From positions 37,208 to 101,207 of the forward strand of contig NZ_LMCY01000069.1 in assembly GCF_001425685.1 (NCBI RefSeq): a stretch of 64,000 bases of DNA, read 5' to 3'. Positions 16,819 through 25,131 of this stretch are shown here, piece after piece. The notes under the pieces were generated by a model. The model was not told the origin of the DNA and ran no database searches. It saw only the letters and a list, made by a program, of their open reading frames with translations. This DNA comes from Massilia sp. Root335 (GTDB lineage Bacteria > Pseudomonadota > Gammaproteobacteria > Burkholderiales > Burkholderiaceae_D). How positions within the stretch are numbered: the stretch's first letter is position 1; every line of letters begins with the position of its first letter. The position numbers and the translations under genes are program-made.

Positions 16819-17399
16819 TTACTGACTTCCGCGTTGTTTTCTTTGGCGAGGCCAATAATCCAGTTCGCGACCTCTTTGCGGACATTGTCATCAAGCTTGT
16901 CGCCGTCACGGACAAAAAACGTCAAAGCGGGACGCGGCGGGCACGTGGTCCATTTTTTTTCCTTTTTGTCAAACCGTTTTGCGGCACCGCAACCGGAGTG
17001 AAACATTGCGACGGCCCGAACAGTAGAGCGGTCCGCATCGGTAACTACCAGCGCCTTTTCGGAAATTGACACCGGGTCGGCGCCGGCGAATAATCGCCTG
17101 CCACTCGGCAGAGCGACTTCCGGTTCTGGACGCCCCTTGAACGCAAACTCGAATTGGGAGTCGATCAGGTTGCGGTTGTTCTCCTCGCGTGGAATCGATA
17201 TGTAAAGCCCTTCTTCGCTTCCAAATAGAATCTGGGCAGCGGAGGCCAGCCTGTCACGGGTGCCATCGGTCGTCCAGTCGAGTGACGTCGCGGAGGCCGA
17301 CGGGGTTTGCGTGGGAGGGGATGTCTGAGCCGATGCGGATATGACCAATGAAACCAATCCGGCCGCGAAAGCTTTTTTAAGATTTTTCGAACTGATCAT
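16740..17399 (-). CDS. Exported protein of unknown function, probably frameshifted at its 3' end
   Basis: A 219-residue protein with a signal peptide (Lys-rich start, AFAAGLVSLVISASAQTS) followed by a Pro/Thr/Ser linker and a soluble domain. That domain includes ILFGSEEGLYISIPREENNR and FHSGCGAAKRFDKKEKKW; two cysteines (GCG, TTCPP) could pair in the periplasm. Start 17399 has AGGAAAG upstream; the in-frame ATG at 17462 is unsupported. By eye G+C is near half, well below its neighbours. A secreted protein directly behind a broken gene end resembles a toxin/immunity arrangement, but I recognise no family. The natural C-terminus may be the segment at 16618-16818. Confidence 0.6.
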   Translation of the reverse strand: MISSKNLKKAFAAGLVSLVISASAQTSPPTQTPSASATSLDWTTDGTRDRLASAAQILFGSEEGLYISIPREENNRNLIDSQFEFAFKGRPEPEVALPSGRRLFAGADPVSISEKALVVTDADRSTVRAVAMFHSGCGAAKRFDKKEKKWTTCPPRPALTFFVRDGDKLDDNVRKEVANWIIGLAKENNAEVSKLTVKADSMFIRSFGINVERISRKFH

Positions 17400-17458
17400 G
17401 GTTGTTCTTTCCTGGTTGCATTTGGTCGAGCCGGCATTTGAAGGAAGTTGATTTGCAG

Positions 17459-17786
17459 TCATTGCGTTTCCAGGATGTTCGCAAGATCTTGTTGCCGTGA
17501 GTCGGTCTGGTCGGGGCCGTACCAGTTTCTCGGATTATCTACGGCCGCGGCCCAGTTTCCAGTGGCCATCTGCTGCCAGAAGTTAGGCCAGCTCGGGCGA
17601 TTCGAGTGCACATACCGTGTTTTTATCGGCATCGGCGTTGTCCGCAACGTGATCTGAATTGTCCGCAGGAAGAAACCAGATCAGTTCTCCGGACGCGTTG
17701 ATTTTATGATTGGGAATGGCGCCATGAAAAATAGAGTGGTGGAGGTGATTGAGTGAGTTTTTAACGAGACAGGCACAGACTGGACA
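17459..17786 (-). pseudogene. Broken gene remnant (3' part, one frameshift)
   Basis: Two consecutive open frames read as one protein if a single T near 17585 is removed. The first (17786-17583) contains NHKINASGELIWFLPADN and ends ALESPELA. The second (to the TGA at 17459) continues NFWQQMATGNWAAAVDNP and ends DLANILETQ. With the T removed the join reads ESPELANFWQQ. No start codon lies in the first frame and a stop precedes it at 17787, so the 5' part is missing. Family unknown. The 60-base gap to the secreted-protein gene suggests a former operon. Confidence 0.45.
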
Positions 17787-17872
17787 TTATTTATGCAAAA
17801 CGCCCGACTTGCATGTCGATGCGGTCCGGAGTGGAAGGCGTCGCCGTGCCCGCCGGCAGGCATGCTCGCTGG

Positions 17873-19153
17873 TCAATACAGCGGCACCTCCCGCCACCGG
17901 TTGACCTCCGGCGCCGTCACCACCGGCGCCGCATTGCCCCAGCTGTTCCTGACGTACGTCACGACGGCAGCCACCTCGGCATCGTCCAGCTGCGGACTGT
18001 ACGGCGGCATGCCGAACGGCCGCGGATTGCCGCGCGTGGCCGGCGGAAAGCCGCCGTTCAGCACGATGCGGATGGCGTTGACGGGGTCGCGCATCGTCAG
18101 CGCGCCATTGCCCGCCAGCGGCGGATACGCGGGGTGGCCGGCCACGCTGGTGCCGCGCCCGTCGGTGCCGTGGCAATCGGCGCAGTGATGCGCGTACAGT
18201 TGGCGGCCCGCCTTCATCACGTCCTCGGGCGGCGGCACGGCAGGCTGGCGCGGCGCAGGTTCGGGCGGCAAGGATTTCAGGTAGACGGCCATCGCGCCCG
18301 CATCCGCCTCCGTCAGGTATTGAAGGCTTTGTCCAACCACCTCCGCCATCGGGCCGAAGACGGCGCCGCGCGGTGCGACGCCCGTGCGCAGCAGCTGCAC
18401 GATATGCGCTTGTTCCCAGTTGCCGAGGCCGGCTTCGTTGTCCGCGTCCAGCGCGGGCGCGTACCAGCCGCTGGTCGCGATCCGGCCGCCGGACAGCCGC
18501 GTGCCCGTCGCGCCCAGGCCGTTGCGCGGGCTGTGGCAGGCGGCGCAATGGCCCAGGCCTTCGACGAGATAGGCGCCGCGGTTCCACGCGGCGCTTCGTG
18601 CCGGCTGCGGCGCGTACACGCCCGGCTTGAAGTACAGCAGGCGCCAGCCGGCCAGCACGATCTGCCGGTCGTAAGGGAAGCGCAACGCGTGCGGGCGATT
18701 CGCCAGGCGCACCGGCGCGAGGCTGCGCAGGTAGGCGTACAGCGCGTCGGCGTCGTCGCGCGTGACCTTTGTCGTGTTCGTGTACGGGAACGCGGGATAC
18801 AGCAGGCGGCCGTCCGGCGCCGTGCCGTTGTGCAGCGCATGCCAGAAGTCGTCCGCCGTCCAGGCGCCGATGCCCGTCGTCGCGTCCGGCGTGATGTTCG
18901 GCGCGTAGAGCGTGCCGAACGGCGTCGCGAGCGCGCGGCCGCCCGCGTACGGCCTGCCGTCGCGCGCCGTGTGGCAGGCCAGGCAGTCGCCGGCGCGGGC
19001 GAGATAGGCGCCCCGGGCGATGTTGGCCGGCGTCGCCGCCCACGCCTCCTGCGACCGCGCCGGGATGAATTCGGCGCGCGGCCACGCGAGCACGACCAGG
19101 CTGAGCCCCAGCACGACCGACAAACCGGCAGCCCGGAGGACGATGCGTCTCAT
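17873..19153 (-). CDS. Tri-haem cytochrome c (alcohol/aldehyde dehydrogenase cytochrome subunit type)
   Basis: A 426-residue membrane-anchored or periplasmic cytochrome with a hydrophobic N-terminus (VVLGLSLVVLAW) and three CxxCH haem sites: CLACH at 57-61, CAACH at 203-207 and CADCH at 324-328. This spacing is that of the cytochrome subunit of membrane-bound alcohol/aldehyde dehydrogenases, passing electrons to ubiquinone or an oxidase. No dehydrogenase subunit is adjacent, so the electron donor is unknown. The start (19153) overlaps the stop of the upstream di-haem gene as ATGA, indicating translational coupling. A longer in-frame start at 19747 would run through that gene and is rejected. 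Confidence 0.9.
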   Translation of the reverse strand: MRRIVLRAAGLSVVLGLSLVVLAWPRAEFIPARSQEAWAATPANIARGAYLARAGDCLACHTARDGRPYAGGRALATPFGTLYAPNITPDATTGIGAWTADDFWHALHNGTAPDGRLLYPAFPYTNTTKVTRDDADALYAYLRSLAPVRLANRPHALRFPYDRQIVLAGWRLLYFKPGVYAPQPARSAAWNRGAYLVEGLGHCAACHSPRNGLGATGTRLSGGRIATSGWYAPALDADNEAGLGNWEQAHIVQLLRTGVAPRGAVFGPMAEVVGQSLQYLTEADAGAMAVYLKSLPPEPAPRQPAVPPPEDVMKAGRQLYAHHCADCHGTDGRGTSVAGHPAYPPLAGNGALTMRDPVNAIRIVLNGGFPPATRGNPRPFGMPPYSPQLDDAEVAAVVTYVRNSWGNAAPVVTAPEVNRWREVPLY

Positions 19154-19872
19154 GGCCGCTCCGGTTCGCTGCCGCAGGCGAGCGGCATCGGGTGGGCGAC
19201 GTCCGGGGCCGGGGCCGCGTCGTCCGGCAGCGGTTCGCTCGCGAGCCAGCCCGAGACGGCGGCCACGTCCGCCAGCGACAGCCGGCCGGCGATCGTCGCC
19301 ATGCAGTCGGGGGCGTTGGCATGCCGGGTGCCGTTGCGCCAGGCGCCGAACTGGGCGTTGATGTAGTCGCGCGGCAGGCCCAGCAGGCCCGGGATCGCGG
19401 GCAGGGCGCCCGTCAGGCGCTGGCCGTGGCAGGCGACGCAGGCCGGTACCTTCGACACCGCGTCGCCGCGCGTGACGAGTTCGCGTCCGCGTTCCAGCTG
19501 GTCCGCCGGCAGGCTCGTGCGCGCCAGCACGGGCGCGGGCAGGTGCTGGGTCGAAAAATACGCGGCGATCTCGCGCAGGTAATCGTCGGACAAAGGCGCG
19601 ACCATATACGTCATCAGCGGAAACTGGCGGCGGCCGGCGCGGAAGTTCTGCAGCTGGTTGTACAGGTAGCCGGCCGGCTTGCCGGCGATGCGGGGGTAGT
19701 AGCGCGGTCCCGCCGTCGGCGGCGGTGCGGACGGGCTGCCGTGGCACGACGTGCAGGCGGCGACGCGCTGGGCCAGGGTGTCCGGCACGCCGCGCTCCGG
19801 CTGGGCCGGCGCCGGCGCCGCGTGCAGGATGGCGGCGAGGAGCACGGCGGAGCGGAGAACCGGGACGGACAT
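19150..19872 (-). CDS. Di-haem cytochrome c (c4-like)
   Basis: A 240-residue exported protein with a signal peptide (VLLAAILHAAPAPAQ) and two class I haem motifs, CTSCH at 40-44 and CVACH at 145-149. Each is followed by a half with the c4-type pattern (YYPRIAGKPAGYLYNQLQNFRAGRR; LPAIPGLLGLPRDYINAQFGAWRNG). Cytochromes c4 shuttle electrons in the periplasm. A third cysteine pair is lacking. The start at 19872 has AGGAAT upstream. Its stop overlaps the start of the tri-haem gene, so the two probably form one electron-transfer unit. Confidence 0.88.
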   Translation of the reverse strand: MSVPVLRSAVLLAAILHAAPAPAQPERGVPDTLAQRVAACTSCHGSPSAPPPTAGPRYYPRIAGKPAGYLYNQLQNFRAGRRQFPLMTYMVAPLSDDYLREIAAYFSTQHLPAPVLARTSLPADQLERGRELVTRGDAVSKVPACVACHGQRLTGALPAIPGLLGLPRDYINAQFGAWRNGTRHANAPDCMATIAGRLSLADVAAVSGWLASEPLPDDAAPAPDVAHPMPLACGSEPERP

Positions 19873-19970
19873 GGCATTCCTGTGGTTGACGACTTTACAA
19901 GGCGCATGATACCGCGTCGTCTTGAAGGTCACGCAATCTTTCGAAAACACTAACTTAGCGCATACGTCAC

Positions 19971-20018
19971 GCGTGGGCACGTTTCATTTGAGGCCCCGGC
20001 CTCAAATGCCCACCCTAC
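19971..20018. repeat. GTGGGCAC palindrome with an inserted hairpin, copy 2
   Basis: GCGTGGGCAC at 19971-19980 and GCCCACCCTAC at 20008-20018 are the family's two arms, but the usual 2-6 base centre is replaced by an 11+2+11 palindrome (19985-20008; arms CATTTGAGGCC and GGCCTCAAATG). The result is a long nested hairpin upstream of the cytochrome operon. Confidence 0.7.
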
Positions 20019-20068
20019 AATCGGTGTAAGTGGAAAGCGATAACGCGGCCACTGCTCGAACGATTCCC

Positions 20069-20145
20069 GTAGGGTGGGCACCTGTGCCCACGCGGAACGC
20101 CAGCACATCGGATACGTCACGCGTGGTCACGGCGTGCCACCCTAC
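20069..20145. repeat. GTGGGCAC palindromes, copies 3 and 4 (one degenerate)
   Basis: GTAGGGTGGGCACCTGTGCCCACGCG (20069-20094) is a good copy. A degenerate copy (GCGTGGTCACGGCGTGCCAC, then CCTAC) spans 20121-20145. The CTA of its CCCTAC end is, on the minus strand, the TAG stop codon (20142-20144) of the lipoprotein cytochrome gene. Confidence 0.7.
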
Positions 20146-20504
20146 CAACGGCGGAGGTAGGCCAGCAGGGCGGCCAGGTCGCGGTCGTCGTGGATGCCCC
20201 AGAAGCGCATCTTCGTGCCGGGTACCGTCTTGTCCGGATCGCGCAGGAAGGCGGACAGGGTGCGCTCGTCCCAGACGATGCCGGATGCCTTCATGGCGTC
20301 GGAATACGCGAAGTCGGCCGTCGTGCCCGCGCGCCGGCCGAACAGGCCGTTCAATTGCGGGCCGAAGCCGCCGCGCGCGTTCGGGCCGATCTGGTGGCAG
20401 GACGCGCAGGTCTTGAAGACGGCCGCGCCGTCGACGGGACCGTCATGGCGCGAGCAGCCCGCCAGCGCGAGCAGCATGCCCATGCATGCGACTGCGGCAC
20501 GCAT
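20142..20504 (-). CDS. Small c-type cytochrome lipoprotein
   Basis: A 120-residue class I cytochrome c. The N-terminus has a lipobox (LLALAGC, lipidated Cys17), so the protein should be membrane-anchored in the periplasm. The haem motif is CASCH at 33-37, and the distal Met is probably in the GTKMRFWGI segment near 97-105, as in cytochrome c2-like proteins. The C-terminal helix DLAALLAYLRRW is standard. It starts one base after the stop of the exonuclease gene, so it is probably translated from that message. The stop codon is provided by a palindromic repeat. Confidence 0.88.
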   Translation of the reverse strand: MRAAVACMGMLLALAGCSRHDGPVDGAAVFKTCASCHQIGPNARGGFGPQLNGLFGRRAGTTADFAYSDAMKASGIVWDERTLSAFLRDPDKTVPGTKMRFWGIHDDRDLAALLAYLRRW

Positions 20505-20505
20505 C

Positions 20506-21219
20506 TTATGAAGTACGCGGCTTCGGCTGCGCTGCCCGCACCGGGCCGCCGGCGAGCGGTGTCAAAGGCAGCGGGGGCGGCGGATTCGCGCGCCAGTGGC
20601 GGTAGATGCGCAGGGCCACGTGGGCGTCGTCCGCCGCGTACAGGATCTGCTTGTCGGACAGGCGCGGCAGCGCCCAGTTGGTCGTCGTGATCTTGCGCGA
20701 CTTTTGCAGGCGCTGGCCGAAGAAGCGCGCGACAGCCGTCTTGGCGCCCAGCGCGTTGCGTTCGCCGCGGCGCAGGGCGGTGGAGAGATCGAGTACGTTG
20801 CGCGTCTCGATCCCCAGTTTGGCGCGCAGGCGGCGCAGGTCGTCGCCGAGGCCGAAGCCGACCTTCAGGATCGCGGGCGATTCCAGCACGGCGCGCAGGA
20901 CGTCGATGCCGGGGACGGCCGCCGGGGCGGCACCCTCCGGCGCGGCGCCGTCCGCATGATCGGGCGCGCGGGCGGCGGGCCGGGGCATGCCGATCTGGAA
21001 CAGGTAGGCATGCGCGTCCGTTGCCAGCTGCACGAGGTGCGGCCCGGTCGATTGCTCGCCCTTCTGGAACGTGGGTTTCGACTCCGTGTCGAAGCCGATC
21101 GCGTCGGACGCCAGCAGCGCGGCCAGCGCGCCGTCCGCGTCCTGGCGGCTACGGACGAGGCGCACATCGGCCAGCGCGATGCCCTGGTAAGGGGGGAGGT
21201 CGTCCTCGGCCTCGCTCAT
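20506..21219 (-). CDS. 3'-5' exonuclease, DEDDy type (RNase D-like domain)
   Basis: A 237-residue single-domain exonuclease. The three Exo motifs are visible: Exo I AIGFDTESKP (Asp and Glu), Exo II VGFGLGDDLRRL (Asp), and Exo III ILYAADDAHVALRIY (Tyr and Asp, hence DEDDy). No HRDC domain follows, so this is a stand-alone nuclease rather than RNase D proper. A Pro/Ala-rich insert (near 95-115) between Exo I and II is unusual. The start (21219) sits 10 bases after the stop of proQ, making proQ-exonuclease-cytochrome one probable transcript. An RNA substrate is likely but not shown. Confidence 0.85.
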   Translation of the reverse strand: MSEAEDDLPPYQGIALADVRLVRSRQDADGALAALLASDAIGFDTESKPTFQKGEQSTGPHLVQLATDAHAYLFQIGMPRPAARAPDHADGAAPEGAAPAAVPGIDVLRAVLESPAILKVGFGLGDDLRRLRAKLGIETRNVLDLSTALRRGERNALGAKTAVARFFGQRLQKSRKITTTNWALPRLSDKQILYAADDAHVALRIYRHWRANPPPPLPLTPLAGGPVRAAQPKPRTS

Positions 21220-21229
21220 CCGGGGCCGC

Positions 21230-21811
21230 TCAGCGCTTGGCGAACTTGGATGCCAGCTGCTGCAGCTTTTCCTGGCGCTTGCGGTCGGATTCCGCCGCCG
21301 CGGCCGCATCGCGCTCGGCCTTCTTGCGCTCGGCTTCCTTCTTGAAGCGTTCCTGCAGGAGTTCCTTGGCGTGCTGGCGGTGGGTGTCCGTCACTTCGGC
21401 GCCCGGATTGCCGTCCAGGTCGTAGCGCAGGGTGGCCTTTTCCATCGCGCGCAGATAGCGCATCGAGCCCGTGTGGATGCCCAGCGCGGCGCGCATGGTC
21501 TTGCGGTTCAGGCCGGGCAGGCGGGCCAGCACCTGCTTGTCGATGCCGATCGCCAGCGGCAGGCAGTCGCGGAAGGCCTTGAACTGCTGTTGCAGCTGCT
21601 TCAGCAGGGCGCGCGGCGACTGGACTTCAGCGCCGGCGGTCGACGCGGCGGCGGCCGGGGTTGCGGCTGCGCTCGCATCGTGCGCGTCGGCTTCCGGGAC
21701 CGGAGCCTGCGGCGCACCGTCGGCAGGATGCGCGTCGGGAACGGCGTGGGTGGCGTTTTCGGTGGCCTCGGGGAGCTCGGCGACAGGACTCATCGTATTC
21801 ATTGACTTCAT
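21230..21811 (-). CDS. proQ: ProQ/FinO family RNA chaperone
   Basis: A 193-residue RNA-binding protein. An Ala/Pro-rich acidic N-terminal tail (about 1-70) precedes the FinO/ProQ domain (about 72-165). That domain contains LLKQLQQQFKAFRDCLPLAIGI, the IHTGSMRYLRAM block and RYDLDGNPGAEVT, in which the conserved Tyr and Arg residues contact RNA 3' hairpins. A Lys/Glu-rich C-terminal helix (KKEAERKKAERDAAAAAE) follows. ProQ proteins stabilise sRNAs and mRNA 3' ends. The start is uncertain among 21811, 21802 and 21793, with no clear ribosome site. It is divergent from a probable structured RNA. Confidence 0.88.
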   Translation of the reverse strand: MKSMNTMSPVAELPEATENATHAVPDAHPADGAPQAPVPEADAHDASAAATPAAAASTAGAEVQSPRALLKQLQQQFKAFRDCLPLAIGIDKQVLARLPGLNRKTMRAALGIHTGSMRYLRAMEKATLRYDLDGNPGAEVTDTHRQHAKELLQERFKKEAERKKAERDAAAAAESDRKRQEKLQQLASKFAKR

Positions 21812-21951
21812 GGTAAGAACGGGAAGCGGAAGGATAGCATGGCCGCGCCCCGCGCGTGCGCCGCTCAGCCGTGTAACGGATCGTTTTGTTGACCAAATGA
21901 CTGTTATTTCCTGCATGTGCAGCGGCGCGCGGCCGAGAAATCGTGTATCAT

Positions 21952-22147
21952 CCGCCCCTTTCCTTGCGCACGGTTTGCGCCGACGCAGCCAGGATCTGGA
22001 AGAGGAAAAGGAAATATGCGGCTGAGTGATATCCCTTATCGGATATTTCAATTATCGCTAAACATTTCCTTGACGCATAATGCGTAGGTCTCCTCTATTT
22101 CTCACCTGGAAAATAGATTCAAGCCCGTTGTCTGACGGGCTTTTTTT
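21952..22147 (+). ncRNA. Candidate structured small RNA between proQ and rpoD
   Basis: No protein frame explains this stretch. It holds four successive hairpins: ATATCC/GGATAT (22029-22046), ACGCA/TGCGT (22073-22085), CTATTT/AAATAG (22095-22116), and an intrinsic terminator at the end. The terminator has its T run on the plus strand only, and no plus-strand gene lies upstream, so something non-coding is transcribed toward it. The 5' end is unknown. A TATCAT at 21946-21951 is one possible -10, and TTGACG at 22070-22075 with TCTATT 18 bases on would give a transcript of only about 40 bases. No known RNA family recognised. Confidence 0.35.
22121..22147 (+). terminator. Intrinsic terminator upstream of rpoD
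   Basis: An 8-base stem AAGCCCGT (22121-22128) pairs with ACGGGCTT (22135-22142) around a 6-base loop, followed by seven T residues. This is a textbook rho-independent terminator on the plus strand. Nothing further was recognised in the 269 bases between it and rpoD. Confidence 0.85.
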
Positions 22148-22416
22148 CGTTCCGACATGCTAAGCCGCTATTTCAACCACTCACCGTTCCGCCCGATCCC
22201 CTTGTGCGCGCGTGCCGCAGCCCGTCCAGGCTGCCCGGTACGACGCCCGCCGAGCGGGCGCAGCGCCAGGAGTGCTTGATATCCAGGTTTCCGCCCTTAG
22301 GTAAGACCGTCCTTCTCGGGCCATCCCCATCATCCCCGCCCTCCGGGGTCCGCACTGCGGGCCAGGTGGGTTATTGACTTCGCAGGCGCGCGCCACGCCT
22401 CGACTGGAGAAATTAT

Positions 22417-25131
22417 ATGAAAAACACCGCCAAGACCCTGACACTGACAGCGAAGAAAGCGCCCGCCAAGAGCACCGCGCAGCTGTCGGTGCCGAAGACC
22501 GCGACTTCGTATTTCCTCGAAACGGAAGCGGCCGCCAAGGTGACGGTGGTGAAGACCCGTTCGCGCCTGGCGTCGCTGAAGGCGGTCCAGACCGACGCCG
22601 GGCAGGTCTCGCAGCCGGAAACGTCCGACGCCGTCGCGGCCGACGTGCAGACCGCGGACAGCGCCATGCCGGCCGCGGCCGAACCGGCGGACGTGTCCGC
22701 CGTCGACGCCGCCGAACCGATGATCGTGCCGGGCGTCGCCGCCGTGGCCTTCGACGAGGCGGACGGCGCGCTCCCGACGCCGACGGCGCCGGCCGCGCCG
22801 CCGGTCATCGTCAAGAAACGCATGTCGCGCCTGGCCGCCTTGACGCCGGCCGACGCCCCGGCCGTGGCGGAACCCGTTGCCGCCGCGCCCGCAGCACCGG
22901 CCGTCCAGGCCGCCGAAGCGTCGGATCCGGCCCCGGCCGCGCGCGTCGTGCGCGCCCGCACCGCGCGCCGCATCGAGCCGTCGGCCGCGGCGACGACGTC
23001 CACCCAGCCGACCGGCACCGTCAGCACGACGACCGACGCCGCCGCGCTGGCCGCGATCGACACGTCCGGCTATCTGCTGCCGCAAGTGAAAGTGCCGGGC
23101 CGCCGCGGCCGCAAGCCGAGCGAATTCGTGCCGGAGAACGACGAGATCGCGGCGCTGAACGCCGTCGAGCGCGCCGAATTGAAGGCCGTGTCGAAACTGC
23201 GCGAGCGCAAGGCCAAGGGCGGCGCCAACCTGTTCGGCGCCGCGGAAGGCTTTTCCAGCGAGGAACTGGAAAAGCGCCGCCAGCAGCTGAAGAACCTGAT
23301 CAATATGGGGAAGGAGCGCGGCTACCTGACCCATGCGGAGATCAACGACCACCTGCCGGAAAACATCATCGATCCGGAAGCGATCGAAGGCATCATCGCG
23401 ACGTTCAACGACATGGGCATCGCCGTCTACGAGCGCGCGCCGGAAGCGGAAATGATGCTGCTGTCCGACGCCGTCGTCACCCCGACGAGCGAGGACGAGG
23501 TGGAAGCGGCGGCCGCGACGGCGCTGTCGACGGTCGACTCCGACTTCGGCCGCACCACCGACCCCGTCCGCATGTACATGCGCGAAATGGGCGCCGTGTC
23601 GCTGCTGACGCGCGAGGGCGAGATCGCCATCGCCAAGCGCATCGAGGACGGCCTGAAGGACATGGTGCAGGCGATCTCCGCGTGCCCGGTGACGATTTCC
23701 GAGATCATCGCGCTGTCGCACAAGATCGCCAAGGACGAGCTCAAGATCGATGACGTCGTGGACGGCCTGATCGATCCGAACGAAGGCACCGCCGCGAGCG
23801 CGCCCGTGAGCAGCGCCGGCGACGAGGACGACGAGGACGAGGACGACGTCGGCGAAGAAGAGGACGACGGCGGCGCGGGCGGCAGCGCCGCGGCCGGCTA
23901 TTCGGCCGAGCAGCTGGCCGCGCTGAGGAAGGGCGCGCTCGACAAGTTCAGCACGATCGAAAAGCAGTTCGACAAGATGGGCCACGCGTTCAAGACGCAG
24001 GGCTACGGCTCGCCGGCCTACACGGCGGCACAGGAAGTGATCTCGACCGAACTGCTGGGCATCCGCTTCACGGCCAAGGTCGTGGAAAAGCTGTGCGACA
24101 CGCTGCGCCACCAGATGGACGAAGTGCGTTCGATCGAACGCGCCGTGCTGGACATCTGCGTGAACCGCTGCGGCATGCCGCGCGCCCACTTCATCAAGGT
24201 CTTCCCGGGCAACGAGACGGACCTCGAGTGGGTGCAGCGCGAAGTCGACTGCGCGTATCCGTACAGCGCCGTCCTGAAGCGCAACGCCCCGGCGATCCTG
24301 GAACTGCAGCAGCGCATGATCGACCTGCAGGCGCGCGTGGCGCTGCCGCTGGCCGACCTGCGCACCATCAACCGCCAGATGGCGGCCGGCGAAAAGCGTG
24401 CCCGCACGGCGAAGCGCGAAATGACCGTGGCCAACCTGCGTCTCGTGATCTCGATCGCGAAGAAGTACATCAACCGCGGCCTGCAGTTCCTCGACCTGAT
24501 CCAGGAAGGCAACATCGGCCTGCTGAAGGCCGTCGACAAGTTCGAATACCGCCGCGGCTATAAATTCTCGACGTACGCGACGTGGTGGATCCGCCAGGCG
24601 ATCACGCGTTCGATCGCCGACATGGCGCGCACGATCCGCGTGCCGGTGCACATGATCGAGACGATCAACAAGATGAACCGCATCTCGCGCCAGATCATGC
24701 AGGAAACGGGCAGCGAGCCGGACATGGCGACCCTGGCGACGAAGATGGAGATGCCGGAATCGAAGGTGCGCGAGATCATGAAGATCGCGAAGGAGCCGAT
24801 TTCGATGGAAACGCCGATGGGCGAGGACGGCGACTCGCAGTTGGGCGACTTCATCGAGGACAACGCGACGCTGGCCCCGCTGGACGCCGCGCTGCACGCC
24901 TCGATGCGCAACGTGATCAAGGAAGTGCTGGATTCGCTGACCCCGCGCGAAGCGAAGGTCCTGCGCATGCGCTACGGCGTCGAGATGTCGAACGACCACA
25001 CGCTGGAAGAAGTGGGCAAGCAGTTCGACGTGACCCGCGAACGCATCCGCCAGATCGAAGCGAAGGCGATGAGCAAGCTGCGCCAGCCGTCGCGCTCGGA
25101 CAAGCTCAAGACGTTCCTGCAGAACCAGTAA
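22417..25131 (+). CDS. rpoD: Housekeeping sigma factor RpoD (sigma-70)
   Basis: A 904-residue primary sigma factor, much longer than the 613 of E. coli. The first 270 or so residues are a low-complexity Ala/Pro/Thr/Lys-rich extension. Then come region 1.1 (about 281-350, EELEKRRQQLKNLINMGKE), region 1.2 (about 378-412, DPVRMYMREMG), a non-conserved region with an acidic run (about 466-490), and regions 2.1-2.4 (about 668-745, including YKFSTYATWWIRQAITR). Region 3 follows, then region 4 (about 840-904, VTRERIRQIEAKAMSKLR). All DNA-binding motifs look intact. The start has GGAGAA upstream. Its last 26 bases overlap the convergent LysR gene. Confidence 0.97.
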   Translation: MKNTAKTLTLTAKKAPAKSTAQLSVPKTATSYFLETEAAAKVTVVKTRSRLASLKAVQTDAGQVSQPETSDAVAADVQTADSAMPAAAEPADVSAVDAAEPMIVPGVAAVAFDEADGALPTPTAPAAPPVIVKKRMSRLAALTPADAPAVAEPVAAAPAAPAVQAAEASDPAPAARVVRARTARRIEPSAAATTSTQPTGTVSTTTDAAALAAIDTSGYLLPQVKVPGRRGRKPSEFVPENDEIAALNAVERAELKAVSKLRERKAKGGANLFGAAEGFSSEELEKRRQQLKNLINMGKERGYLTHAEINDHLPENIIDPEAIEGIIATFNDMGIAVYERAPEAEMMLLSDAVVTPTSEDEVEAAAATALSTVDSDFGRTTDPVRMYMREMGAVSLLTREGEIAIAKRIEDGLKDMVQAISACPVTISEIIALSHKIAKDELKIDDVVDGLIDPNEGTAASAPVSSAGDEDDEDEDDVGEEEDDGGAGGSAAAGYSAEQLAALRKGALDKFSTIEKQFDKMGHAFKTQGYGSPAYTAAQEVISTELLGIRFTAKVVEKLCDTLRHQMDEVRSIERAVLDICVNRCGMPRAHFIKVFPGNETDLEWVQREVDCAYPYSAVLKRNAPAILELQQRMIDLQARVALPLADLRTINRQMAAGEKRARTAKREMTVANLRLVISIAKKYINRGLQFLDLIQEGNIGLLKAVDKFEYRRGYKFSTYATWWIRQAITRSIADMARTIRVPVHMIETINKMNRISRQIMQETGSEPDMATLATKMEMPESKVREIMKIAKEPISMETPMGEDGDSQLGDFIEDNATLAPLDAALHASMRNVIKEVLDSLTPREAKVLRMRYGVEMSNDHTLEEVGKQFDVTRERIRQIEAKAMSKLRQPSRSDKLKTFLQNQ

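Noticed and set aside
22330..24999. Long minus-strand frame opposite rpoD
   Set aside because: An antisense shadow rich in His, Arg and Asp repeats. RpoD regions 1-4 are intact on the other strand.
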